Positions 25,201 to 35,577 of a DNA stretch of 64,000 nt are shown piece after piece. A model generated the notes under the pieces. That model saw only the letters and a list, made by a program, of their open reading frames with translations, searched no databases and was not told the origin of the DNA. The position numbers were made by a program, and so were the translations under genes. This stretch comes from Petunia secreta (taxonomy: Eukaryota; Streptophyta; Magnoliopsida; Solanales; Solanaceae): the NCBI GenBank assembly GCA_029990175.1, contig JARKIP010000005.1, forward strand, positions 28,529,501 through 28,593,500. The letters are read 5' to 3'. Within the stretch, counting starts at the first letter, position 1, and every line of letters begins with the position of its first letter.

Positions 25201-27966
25201 CTAAACTGGTATTGTGCTTTGAAATTGTGGCCAATTATAAAGCTCTAGAGATATTCAAGACATATCCCAGACAAATTGAATAGTAAATGATAACGGATAC
25301 CTTCTAACAATATGTAGTGAATCTGATAATAATGGATAGCAAACAACTAAGAATTATATGGAAAGACCATTTTAGGGGTGTGCACTATTTGGATTAAACT
25401 GAAAAATCAAACCAAACCGAATTATTTTTTTAATTTGGTTTGGATTTTTAACTAACTGGTTTGGATTGGATTGAGAATTTAAAAACTTTGGTGTTTTGGT
25501 TTGGTTTCGGATTTCAAAACATAGAAACCAAAAAACCCGAAATATATATATATAAACTCTCACACTTTTAACTTATTTCTTAACCTAAACCTGTTTAAGG
25601 TTTTAGAGTTTGAATATTTCAATACTTTTTGCCTTCAATACCTTTTCGAATGATCGCACCTCTTTGTATTATAGTATAACACGTGAAAAGCTCTCATCAA
25701 AAGTTTCAATGTACAGACTTCCATCAGTTTCTACTTCTTGAATTGTAAGTTCTCCTTTTACCTAGGATTCACGTTCTCTTTTTATCTAGGATTATGATTT
25801 AGATTTTATGTTTAATGTTTGGACATGTATTTATATTCTTTCGAGTATTCTGGTTTAAAGTTTAATCTTATATGACATAACCGAAAAACCAAACCAAAAA
25901 AAAAAAAAAAAAACCGAACCGAAAAGAGGAAAACTGAACCAAATCAAACTTATTTTGGTTCGGATTGGATTGAAGATTTTCAAAACCGAAAAACCGAATG
26001 CACACCCCTAGACCATTTATTAAATTAATCTCTAGATTACTGACTAATATCCCAAACACAACTGACCTTCTCTGGCGCAAGGGTCCTTTTCTCGGAAGGA
26101 AATCTGCTACTGTATCCACAGTCAATATTCCAGTCACATAACCCTTGTTGAGACTCAATCGTCCATCCAATCCTCCAAGTTTGAATTCTTCTGCACCTAT
26201 TAAGCAAGCCTCTTCATCTCTGCTGCCAATGACAGCAACAAGACAAGTTCTCTGGCATCCATTAGGAATGGAGAATCCAAATAGCATAGCAATCAGCCTG
26301 TCAATTCTCAATACAAAATCTAGAGGGAAAGCGTATTCAGGGAAGAAGGAGCTACAGTGAGTCTCAGCTACTTCCCAACAGTCCTCTACCCTGGCCTCCC
26401 TAACGAAGACCTCAGGTGATATAGTTGGGAAAAGCTCAGCTAGTTGACTGGCCCTACATAGACCTGTAAGAAACAAAAACTCACTCAATTAACACATGAA
26501 TATGATAAGCCCAACATACATGGCAAAAGCAGTTGAGTATACTGTTACACAAAAACACATATCTGTTGCACCATCCTGAGTAACTTGCATCAACTACAGT
26601 AACTAGAGATTCGTTTTATTCCTAAAATATACAAAAGCAAGGGGCAGTTTTTCCAAAGTTAAAAGCATAAAAAAGCGACAAAGTCCATGAGGCTTGAAAC
26701 AAAAAGCTAGAAGTAATGTGCACACTTCTTTGAAGTGAAAAGCTAGAGGTAATGCGCACACTTCTTTGAAGTGAAAAGCACAATTTATGGAGAATGTAAA
26801 AGTGCCAAACATATCTGAATTTAATACTATAATAATCAAGTTGCAATTAAAATCTAATTTCGGCATGTAATATACAATGGTGCCGACATTAGTCCAACTC
26901 GCCAAAGTTGAGATTCAAAGAACCGACCACTTTTCATTTGGATACTGCACGCACAATTTTCTCTAAAATAGTTAGTCCTTTCCAAAATTGCCCCTCTTTC
27001 CCTAACAATTCTTATAAAGGGAGGATCAATCTCCTCCCTTTTAGATAGAAGTGACACAACATAGGACAAAAGCTTTTCAGGCCTCTCTAGTTCCTCCAAT
27101 TGTCGGCTCAATCCACCTTCCCCTTGTTCTGCTTGAACAATATGTACACCAAGTCACCGGGCTCAGATCCATGGCCCCTTGCGTTGCTCAGCTCCTCAAA
27201 AAAGGGGATTAATCATCCATCAAAACAGTACATATGAGGCGTGATCTCATCCAGCTCCTTTGACTAGCTTTTCTTACGCAGCTGTAAGTCAACTGGAAAT
27301 CCTCTATTTTCACGAATAATCATCAGACACTTGCGAAACAAATGTAAATTCTTAGTTTACAAGTAAACTTGTTATGTCCACTCACAAATTCTTAATGAAA
27401 TTTCACCAATAATTAGTAATCTTTCCTAAAAAAAATTTAACCTTTAAATCAGATAATTTAGCATTACTATGTTTTTTCTTAAAAAGTAAACAGATACTTT
27501 TGCAAGATCATGACAGCTTATGATAATCTTATCATTTCCTTCAGTATTCTAAGCCACATAAAAACAGATTACCTAAAACTCCCCTTTCCCAATAGTACTA
27601 CAACAACAATATATCGAGTGATATCCCACAAGTCGGGTCTGAGAGGTGTACATAGACCTTACCCCTACCTTGAGAAAGGTAGAGAGGCCGTTTCCGATAG
27701 ACCGTCGCCTCAAAATAAAAATAAAAAATAAAAAAAATTGAAAACAGGTTCGAGAAAAAACTAAGAGGAAAATACCAAGATATAAAAAGTAGTGATAGAA
27801 AAGAAAAAAGAAATTGACCTGATCTTGGGAGAGAAGAGAAAGATTTGGGAGAAGGGTCAGTCTTGAAATTGGAGAAAGGAAAGTGAAAAGGAATTTTCTT
27901 GATACCCAAATTCAGATTATTTCCAATTATACATGTTGTTGTTCCCCCAAGTGGCATGGTCCACAT
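22205..27966 (-). CDS. GNAT-family N-acetyltransferase, plastid type, 3 exons
   Basis: Exons on the minus strand: 27966-27819, 26463-26067 and 22481-22205. Junctions are GT-AG, phases close, and the total is 822 nt (273 aa). The N-terminus (MWTMPLGGTTTC, then a Ser/Phe/Lys-rich stretch poor in acidic residues) looks like a plastid transit peptide. Exon 2 carries the first GNAT strands (VFVREARVEDCWEVAETH). Exon 3 carries motif A, the acetyl-CoA loop in AVRERYRRKGIAKKL (Arg198-x-x-Gly201-x-Ala203), and the C-terminal TKLYIGQGF. Length and pattern fit the Arabidopsis plastid GNAT6/7/10 group (dual lysine and N-terminal acetyltransferases), but I cannot choose the member. A Met 15 codons upstream (28011) is an alternative start. 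Introns are 1.35 and 3.6 kb, the latter filled by insertions. Confidence 0.9.
24574..24687 (-). mobile_element. TS-type SINE in GNAT intron 2, with 17-bp target duplication
   Basis: On the minus strand it reads GAGAGTCTTTCGGAAACAGC, a pyrimidine-rich body, CCCCACTTGTGTGAT and a TTGTTGTTG end. It is flanked by the identical 17-bp repeat CAACTACTACTAAGAGT at 24557-24573 and 24688-24704. It lacks the tRNA-like 5' half. It lies in the same sense as the host gene. Confidence 0.9.
25373..26010. mobile_element. hAT-type MITE in GNAT intron 2
   Basis: Perfect 12-bp terminal inverted repeats TAGGGGTGTGCA / TGCACACCCCTA are flanked by the 8-bp target duplication GACCATTT (25365-25372 and 26011-26018). 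The TAGGGGTG-type end and 8-bp duplication are typical of hAT. The 638-bp interior is AT-rich and non-coding, with AACCAAACCGAA-type arms repeated in inverted orientation near both ends. It sits only 56 bp inside the intron from the exon 2 donor. Confidence 0.92.
26464..27818 (-). other. Intron 1 of the GNAT gene
   Basis: Contains a TS-type SINE close to its 5' end, a roughly 47-bp tandem duplication (CTAGAGGTAATGCGCACACT-like units at about 26705-26775), and an unrecognised open frame (27111-26854, minus). No other gene is seen. Confidence 0.55.
27597..27709 (-). mobile_element. TS-type SINE fragment in GNAT intron 1
   Basis: The minus strand shows TCGGAAACGGCCTCTCTACC, GGTAGGGGTAAGGTCTATG, a CAGACCCGACTTGTGGG block and a TTGTTGTTG end, the same 3' half as the other three copies. 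No clear target duplication. Confidence 0.85.
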
Positions 27967-28222
27967 TTCTCGGAATTTTATTTTACACCTTATCTTTCTT
28001 TCTTCCTCCAAAGAATTGGAGAAAGAAGTTGCAAAGTCAACTACACTTCTATCTTACAACTGCTGTATCTATCTGGTGTTTAGTTTTGGGAAGTAGAAGA
28101 AGAAGAAGTGGAAGAAAAGAATCTAGCTTTCCTATTATTGAGGTTTGGTTTGTACTTGGGATTGTTATTTTGGTAAGCAAAGGTACATTGTACAAGGTGA
28201 CAAAATCAAAGTGTGTGACTGA

Positions 28223-28736
28223 TAGGCCTGGGCATCGAGCCCGAGCCGAGCCTAGCCGAGCTCGAGTCGAGCCTAGCCGAGCTCGAGCTGAATCGAGCTT
28301 TGTACATAGCGAGCCGAGCGGAATTCTAGTCGAGCTCAACCGAGCTTTGTTAGAGTTTGACCGAGACCGAGCCGAATCCGAGCCGACTTTTTTTCTTGTG
28401 TCCCCGTACTTAATAATATAAAATATAATATTTAAATTTTTCTTTTGATCATAATCATAGATAAGGATAAAAGTACTAGTTTATAAAATTGTTAACTAGT
28501 GCATTAAAATATTAAATAACACGAAGACTTCTAATATTTTTTGGTAATTAAGTCTAATGAATGAAAGTTATATTTTAAAGATAAAATTATACAATTAATC
28601 AAGCTAATCGTGTCGAGCCGAGCTTTAACCGAGCCGAGTCGAGCTGAGCCAATTTTAAATGAGACTGAGTCGAGCCGAGCTAAAAGGCAACTGAGCGAGC
28701 AAGCTCCAAACCGGCTCAGCTTTATGCTCAGGCCTA
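28223..28736. mobile_element. hAT-type MITE upstream of the GNAT gene
   Basis: The ends TAGGCCTGGGCAT and ATGCTCAGGCCTA are inverted with one mismatch. Flanking 8-bp duplications are GTGACTGA (28215-28222) and GTGACAGA (28737-28744), with one mismatch. The 514-bp body has arms built from GAGCCGAGC/GAGCTCGAG units and an AT-rich middle, so it can fold into a long hairpin. It ends about 257 bp upstream of the GNAT start codon. Confidence 0.88.
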
Positions 28737-28744
28737 GTGACAGA

Positions 28745-28985
28745 ACTGACTAATTACTTGCTAGTATTACAACTAACTTTAGTTTCAGAAAATCTGGTAC
28801 AAATGGACGGAAATCATTTGATCGGAATATTAGATTCTTTGTGTTATTATATTTTCTTTTTGTTGCTTACATACATATATTTTACTACTAATAGTAACTA
28901 GTGAAATGTAGCGTTCCAGAACCCCACAACTCTTTTTTGGCAGAAAAGGGTCTCTGATTTTCTTTCCCATTTTCTTTTATTTCTA
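28745..28985. other. Short intergenic DNA before the MULE
   Basis: AT-rich, no recognisable feature. Confidence 0.4.
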
Positions 28986-29040
28986 AGTCTGATTAACACT
29001 AATCATGGACCAAATTAACACTTTTAAAACTTGAGGGTAT

Positions 29041-29655
29041 TTCTTAAAACATACATAATAATTATTTCAAACCTTGGGAACACCACACCTCACTCATCAG
29101 TTAACCCCTTTCCCCTTCCCCGCGTGGCTTTTCTTTGCCCCAACTTCACACTTCATCTCCTTTTTCACTCCAAATTCTCTGTATTTTCAAGGAATCCGAC
29201 CAGCAAATACAACAAAGTATTTTATATAAAAGGTAAACTATGTCGTTCTCATTTAAACTGTGGTGTAAATGTCGAACCTTGGTTTTAGATTTTAATTTTT
29301 TCGTCGATAGTGATTAACGATGATTTGGGTGTTTGTTTTTGTACAAAAGGTGTAATATTGTGTTGAAATTGAATGGCATTATGTGTTTTAATGGGTAAAG
29401 TAGTTCCGAACTACAAAGGGGATTTTCAATGTTCAACTGAAATATTTAGGGTGTTTACATTTTTTGGTTAAATTATGACGATTTTGAGGGTTTTCTGGGA
29501 ACCAACACTACTTTATTTAGTTGCAATTTGAAGTTATTGCTATTATGTGTCTTGATGTTCCGAACACCATCTGAAGGTTCTAAACATCTAATAGGATGTT
29601 CATGTTTTTCTTCTGTAACTAAATTTAGTATCCCCTTGTTTTGCTTTGCAGAAAA
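29041..29655 (+). promoter_or_regulatory. 5' region and probable UTR intron of the DUF1985-Ulp1 gene
   Basis: A likely non-coding first exon ends at about 29231 (TATAAAAG/GTAAAC), followed by an intron ending TTGCTTTGCAG at 29651. The translation start at 29656 follows five bases later. The intron carries the first exact copy of the 9-bp motif. Confidence 0.5.
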
Positions 29656-32600
29656 ATGATAAATTTAAGACCGAGAAATAAAGATGAAGATGAGCAGAAG
29701 AAGCAGCCTACAAAGACTCCCAAGAAGGCGATTTCTAAGAAAAAGGGCCCTTCGCCGAAGAAGAAATTTGACAAGCCTAGTACTTCAGATTCGGAACGTA
29801 CTCCAACAGATTTAGAACCTACTCCTAAACGCCCAAGAACTACTAAACCCACTAAAAGAAAATTAGTTGTGGAGAGTGACGAATGTAGCCAAGGAGAAGT
29901 AGCAGGTCCACGGAACAAAGGTGATAAACAAGAGGAAAGCCAAAGTCCAGCACCAAGTTACGATCTAAGTAAAGGTGGGGAGGATTTGGAGAGGGCTGCA
30001 GATGAGGGTGAAAGAAGGGTGGATTTAGATGACGCCGGTATTGATGAACTGTTAAAAAGTGATTTTTTGAGGACTGGAGTGGAAGATGGTGATGGTGAAA
30101 AGGAAGAGGAAGATGGTGATGGTGAAAAGGAAGAGGAAGATGGTGGTAAAAAAAATGTAGGGGGAAGCAGATAAAACAGGGGAGAGTCCAAGAAGCAGCA
30201 AAAGAAGTAGAAGAGAGGCGGAGGATGTAATTTTAAAAAGCAACTTTCTGAAGGATCGTGAAAAAAGAGTTAAAATAGATGGGGAAGCTGTAAATAATGC
30301 AGGTGGAAATGTTGAAGAGGAAGCAGGTGAAGAGAAGGAAGCTGCTGAAGGAACATCTGGATTGAAACTGGAGGAAGACCAGGTAATAGTTGAATTGAAA
30401 CGCGTATTGTTCGGAACGCCAGAGTTGATGTTCTACACGACATTTTGTACGTTCCCAACATCAACATTAAGGCTGGTAGCTCTCGTTCGGAACACGATAC
30501 ATGTTGTTCCCAACAGTAGCAACTGTCGTTCAGAACCTCAGCATACTCATGTTCCGAACATTTAATAATTTACTATCATTGTGATTCATTTTATTAATTT
30601 TATGCTAAAATTATGTGCAGTATGAAGACGTTGGTCATGCTACTTTCAAGAGTAACGTTGAGGGTCTCTTCAAGACCTTCCTGACCAACAATGAACCTTT
30701 TAATGGGAAGATTACTGTTCGTTCTTCGTTGGCTAGGGGTATGATACAGTTCAAGGAGGTACTGAAAAAGTTGCAGGTGAGAAGGGGATTTGCCAATAGC
30801 TGTTTCGGTCCTTTCTTGCAATTACCGGAATATTCACTGTTTGGCACCAAGTTGGTGCATAACCTCCTCATGCGAAGGATTATTTGCAAGAAGAAGAAAG
30901 AGGTTTGGATATCCTTCAATGGATTGCCAGCACGTTTTGGCCTATCCGAGTTTGCACTAATGACAGGGCTAAACTGTGGGCCCTATCCAAGTAAAGAGTA
31001 CATGGATAAAATGAATGAAAAGGGGAAAGAATTGTGGAAGTTTGTTGTTGATTATTTCCAGGAGAAAAAGAGGAAGGAGAAGGAGAAAGAGATAAAGGGA
31101 AAGGAGGAGAAGAAAAATGAGGAGAAGGAGAAGGGTAGTGGGAAGCGGAAGGGGAAGAAGAAGGAGGAGGAGTCACCCTCAGCCTCACCCTCACCCTCAC
31201 CCTCACCTTCACCCGCAAAGAGGAAGTTCAACAAGCCCAAAAAACAAAAACAGCCGAAGAAAAAGCAAGCTGTGAAGTCTGGTGACTTGCTTGAGTTGGT
31301 ATGTTCTAGAACCTGTCCCAAGAAGTGGTATTTAAATCTGTGCATGGCTTGGTTTGTTCATACTATTCTGTGTGCGAGGGATTCCAAATATGGAATAGAG
31401 GAATGGGTGGTGTGCTTGTCCGCTGATCTTGCGGCATTCCAGCGTTATCCTTGGGGTAGGATGAGTTTTGAATTAACAATGGAATATCTGATCAAGCCAA
31501 TGGAACCTCGTGCAGAAGGAAGCCAGACTTACAATCTTTATGGCTTTCCATGGGCATTCATGGCCTGGGCTCATGAAGCCATTCCTGCCTTGAGACCAAA
31601 GGATTTGCCAAAAGAAAAAACAATCCCAAGGATCATAAACAGGCTTACTGAAATTTGTGAAAGAGATACGGACAGGTTGTTTGACGAACAAGATGTTCCT
31701 GTAAGTATTCCGTTTTCCATATATGTTATGTAATGTTTGGAACAACCTCGTTGTTGCTGAGATATTTCTAATTGATGTTCGGAACATCTTAATGAAGAAC
31801 CCTCAACTTCTACAGTCAATAATGTTCGGAACATCCTTTTCCGATGTTTTCGAACAACAAGACTTTGTTCCAAACAACATTAAAAGATTCTTAAAATGTA
31901 GTTGATATTTATTTAATGTTGTTGGGTATATTAACAGGTTGTTCACCCTTTCCTCATTCCTACCGATGAAGAGCTGGTCATGGATTACTTTCTAGACCTC
32001 ATGCCATTTGATGACTCAGAGGACGACACAATAGATCGTTTTTGTAAAGTGTTTGAGGATGCTTGCAGCATTGGCCTTGTTGGTGGCACTACAATTTGTA
32101 TCTTCAACAACAATCCTGCAACCCCTCCAAGACAAGTGATAGAAATTAAAGCTATGGAAGCCCCAGAAACGACGATGTTTGGGAGTGATGGTGAATACAA
32201 GGAAGAGGGAATTGGTGGCCTGCAAGATGTAAATATTGACATTGGAAACAAAGGTGATGGTGATGTAGTTCGCGGTGAGTTTGAAGTTGCCGGTATCACT
32301 GAAGTTGGTATAGTGAAGAGGAGCTCCAATTGCAGAGGCTGCAAATGTGGTGAATGCAGCGGATGGAGGGAAGCAATGGAGCAAAAGATTTTGGCTTACG
32401 ATCAAAAGATGGTTGCTTATGATGAAAAGATCGTGGCTTATGAGAAAAGGATGGTGGCTTATGAGCAACAGATCGTGCCTTACGAGACAAAGGATGGTGC
32501 TTCTGAGCAAATCAAAGGTGATTCTTCTGGTGGTGATGGATTCGACATCCCCAAATGTAGCAGTTGCAATTGCAAAGAGTGCGACGATTGGCGTAAAGGC

Positions 32601-33794
32601 ATGGTGATGGAGATGGCGGCCGTGAAGGAGACGATTGAGCAGTTGAAGCGCAAAACAATTGTAAAACCTGCAAAGGCTGTGAAATCACCACAAACAGAAG
32701 AGGAGAAGAAGGAGGAAGAAGTTTGGCCTAGTCTGAAAGTGGATATTTACAAGCCATTGAAGCGGAAAAAAGTTATGGCCTTGACCACATTTATGAAAAA
32801 GAGGAAGAAACAAAAAGATGTTTTTCTTGGAATGCCGATGAATTACCTAGATTTCAAAGACCTGATGGACAAGACTGTGTGGCTGTGGGACATTGTAAGT
32901 TTATTTTAGAATGATTTTCTGAACTTCACATTGTTGTAGGGAACATTCTAACTGTGTTCGGAACATCATTAGTATGCTTGGATCAACAAAAGCATTTCTA
33001 GCTTCTCATAGATTTATAGAACATCACACAGTCACTCCGAACATGGAATGATGTTCGGAAAGACAGAAATTTCCTTCACTCACTTATACTCCAATTATTA
33101 TTTGTCTCTCTTATATGTTCTGCAGTATGTTGAAGCTGTGTTGACAATGATGCGGGAGAGGCATTTGAATTACCCCTATCATTACGATCAAAGTGACCTC
33201 ATTCTGGATATGGCATTCTTGACAATGATGAAAAAACGCTACTACCAACTGGAAAAAGATGCGCAGGATGATAAGATACCGCTGGATGAGGCGTTGAATG
33301 CGTATAAGTTTGATGAGGAGTATCTGAAGTATGCACATGGAGAGCTACCCTACCCAGGGGGTAGGTGTTGGGCTGGTGCTAAGAGGATCTTCGCCGTCTT
33401 CAACATCAACGACAATCACTACGTGTTGGTGGTGTTTGACATGGTTGAAGCGAAGGTTTGGGTGTATGATTGCAATCATGGTGTTAATGATGATGAAAAG
33501 TTCTTGCCAATAATTGTTCCCATTCTGTACATGTTCCCGATCTATGTCAGAAATTCTAAGCTATTCAAAGAATTGGATCCGATGTGTAATAAAGGAGACA
33601 TGTGGTTGTTCGAGAGAGTGCCAAGATCACTTTGTCCACAAAATCTAACAGGGCAATCCTGTGGAGTGTTCGCGTTGATGTACATTGAGCATCTCATTAC
33701 AAACACCTCCATGGGCAAAATTAATGACAATGAGGCTGATCGGTGGAGGCGACGTTTAGCCGTTTATATTTACGACGGCAAAATGAAGCCTTGA
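29656..33794 (+). CDS. DUF1985 / Ulp1-like cysteine protease protein of the MULE (VANC-like candidate), 4 exons, one frameshift
   Basis: Exons 29656-30382, 30621-31700, 31938-32894 and 33126-33794 have GT-AG introns of about 230-240 bp, all in phase 0. Exon 1 is a charged, disordered Lys/Glu/Asp region with a duplicated DGDGEKEEE unit. The frame shifts by one base in the G run 30160-30164. Exon 2 holds DUF1985 (GRSSLARG-like start through LPARFGLSEFALMTGLNCG), a Lys/Glu stretch, (SP)n and SFELTMEYL...YGFPWAFMAWAHEAIP. Exon 3 has two C-x2-C-x-C-x2-C-x2-W motifs around heptads of the type AYDEKIV. Exon 4 is a C48 Ulp1 domain with His (INDNHYVLVVF), Asp (VYDCNH) and Cys (GQSCGVFAL), so the SUMO-protease triad appears complete. 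About 1144 aa. The role is likely in transposon control or anti-silencing rather than transposition itself; this is inferred from VANDAL VANC. Confidence 0.85.
32332..32593 (+). other. Twin Cys4-Trp motifs flanking heptad repeats (in exon 3)
   Basis: CRGCKCGECSGWR (from 32332) and CSSCNCKECDDWR (from 32556) have identical spacing C-x2-C-x-C-x2-C-x2-W-R. Between them are five consecutive heptads of the pattern A-Y-(D/E)-x-(K/Q/R)-(M/I)-V, a probable coiled coil. The four cysteines could bind zinc. I do not know a named domain with this pattern. Confidence 0.75.
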
Positions 33795-34557
33795 TTTGGG
33801 GAATATGTAATATTTGGATAATCTTTTAACTTTTTTTTGGTAATGTAATTAGGTATGGATGACTTTTATTTTATTAGCCAAGTAACAAGTAACACTTAAC
33901 AGTAACAACTTTTGATGTGCTTAAATATTAAATATTGACGATTATTACATCAGTTCCAGAACGACATCAATCTGTTCCTGAAATGCAAAGTGATGTTCCA
34001 AACATCTGCAACATTTAATTAAGTTTACCCTGGAATGTGAATGTGAACTCGATGCTCCACTTATAGGTGCTCCCCTTGTGAATGTGAAGAAAGGGGCCAT
34101 CGACGAGTCTGTTGGGAAGGGCTTTATCGAAAGTGACTTTTGATGAAACTCGTAACCGTTATGTACTACTCAAACGAGCGCAACAGATAATATTGTAACT
34201 GCTGTACCTTTTAGATTTTAACATGATGTTCGGAACATATATCTTTTGCGTGGAATAACGATGTTCCAAACGAGATACTCTAATTGTATAAAGGTTAATA
34301 ATGTTCCAGAACGACACAAAACCTTTCTGAACGGCGTCATGGAGTTCTGAACTAGATAAAAGTAATTTCCATTGATAATCATTGTAGAGCTTTACACAAA
34401 AGAATGCTAGTTATATTAGCATTCAAATGGAGAAACTGCACATCACTGTCAGTGCTTTACAAAAGGAATGCTACTTATACTAGCATTCTACCAAAACATA
34501 GTAGATTATAAAGATTCAAAAAGAAATATATAATAACATTAATAGGAACATCCAAAT
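33795..34557. other. MULE intergenic DNA with motif copies
   Basis: 3' flank of the Ulp1 gene and 3' flank of the minus-strand small ORF. It holds one exact (34228) and several variant copies of the 9-bp motif, and a direct duplication of TTTACA-AAA-GAATGCTA-TTATA-TAGCATTC (about 34391-34425 and 34457-34490). No gene is seen. Confidence 0.55.
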
Positions 34558-34911
34558 CTAGCGTGAAGGAGAGGAGTAGAAGTCAAGGTAATGGATCCCC
34601 TTATCAGCAAGCAGCCCTTTGAGCATTCTTGTGATCCTACGCCTTTCCTTCGCCATCTTTCTGACGTCCTTTTTGTAGTCATGTAGGAATCCCTCAAACT
34701 GGAACTTCCAACCCCACACTTCTGCCCTTAGTTGTTCCAATATGTCAATAGCCCTTTCAGTTTGTGATTCGTCTGCAAATGATAATGCCCTAGAGGTGGA
34801 GGCTATATTAGCCGTGGAGGCACCTCTAGCCGTGGAGGCTCCTCTGGCCGTGGAGGCTCCTCTGGCCGTGGAGGATCCTCTTGCTCCTCTTGTTCGTGGT
34901 TGACGTGCCAT
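34558..34911 (-). CDS. Small MULE-encoded protein with GASTAR repeats and a coiled coil
   Basis: 117 codons from an ATG at 34911. The N-terminal third is a tandem repeat of (G)ASTAR (18-bp unit, about four copies), giving a basic, Ser/Thr-rich tail. The rest is helical and charged (ERAIDILEQLRAEVWGWKF, KKDVRKMAKERRRITRMLKG). A TATA box (TATAAATA, minus strand, 34995-34988) lies 77 bp upstream. The upstream DNA contains one copy of the promoter module shared with the ORF at 37955. No known family is recognised. A repeated, basic N-terminus and helix could suit DNA or protein binding, but this is a guess. Confidence 0.55.
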   Translation of the reverse strand: MARQPRTRGARGSSTARGASTARGASTARGASTANIASTSRALSFADESQTERAIDILEQLRAEVWGWKFQFEGFLHDYKKDVRKMAKERRRITRMLKGLLADKGIHYLDFYSSPSR

Positions 34912-35020
34912 TTTTGAAGATGAATAGTTTGTGATTCCTTGAATTGTAAGTTGATGAATATGGATTGAAATGCTTTGAGCCGTTGGGTATTTATAGAAGT
35001 TGAGAGAGGCAACCGAAACG

Positions 35021-35103
35021 TTTGTAGCCGTTTCGTGTATTGGTATTTGAGCGGGTTGTATTGCAGCCGTTTCTGTATTTCAAATTTTGAACAGGTTCCG
35101 AAC
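35021..35103 (-). promoter_or_regulatory. Promoter module copy 1
   Basis: Plus-strand blocks TAGCCGTTTCGTGTATTGGTATTTG, GCAGCCGTTTCTGTATTTC and AAATTTTGAACAGGTTCCGAAC. The same order of blocks occurs at 38271-38357 and, shortened, at 35289-35363. It ends in a copy of the 9-bp motif and lies upstream of the ORF at 34911. Confidence 0.7.
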
Positions 35104-35288
35104 GTCAGCCTATATTAGTGTAATTGGTGTAACGTATCCACGAAATGATGTTCCGAACCTCATTTCGACCTACCTGCAGACCTAGTCTAGTTTACGAAAT
35201 GATGTTCACCTAGTCTAGTCTACGAAATGATGTTCCGCACATCATTTCGGCCTACCTGCAAACCAAGTCTAGTCTACTACTCTAGATG

Positions 35289-35363
35289 ATAGGTGTATTG
35301 GTATTTGGAAATTGTATTGTAGCCTTTTTGAATTTCAAATATTGAATCTCTTGTTCGGAACGG
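35289..35363 (-). promoter_or_regulatory. Promoter module copy 2 (partial)
   Basis: GTGTATTGGTATTTGG, a TTGTAGCC block, a TTTCAAATATTGAA block and CTTGTTCGGAAC follow in the same order as in the other two copies. No ORF directly follows, so this may be a relic of a duplication. Confidence 0.65.
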
Positions 35364-35577
35364 CAGTGTACATAAGTATAATTCGCGTAACATATCTTTT
35401 ACACGATGTTCCGAACATCATTTCGATCTAGCCCAATGTCGTGATAGATTATTACATTGGGCGCGTGAACAACATTTATTTACCAACGGTAATAAAAATA
35501 CACCACCCAACACATTATATATGCGTTCATTATTTGTAAAACAAGTTTACACAATTACATCAAACATCCAGATTAAA

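Noticed and set aside
25868..26488. A single 206-codon gene
   Set aside because: Its first 140 codons are GNAT exon 2. The rest reads into the intron and the hAT-type MITE.
26854..27111. An additional GNAT exon
   Set aside because: Phases of exons 1 and 2 join without it and the product shows no GNAT motif.
28049..28421. Protein-coding frames rich in Arg-Ala-Glu-Ser
   Set aside because: They are translations of the repeated GAGCCGAGC units of a MITE.
31052..31345. Minus-strand ORF opposite the Lys/Glu stretch
   Set aside because: It is the mirror image of a low-complexity coding region in the Ulp1 gene.
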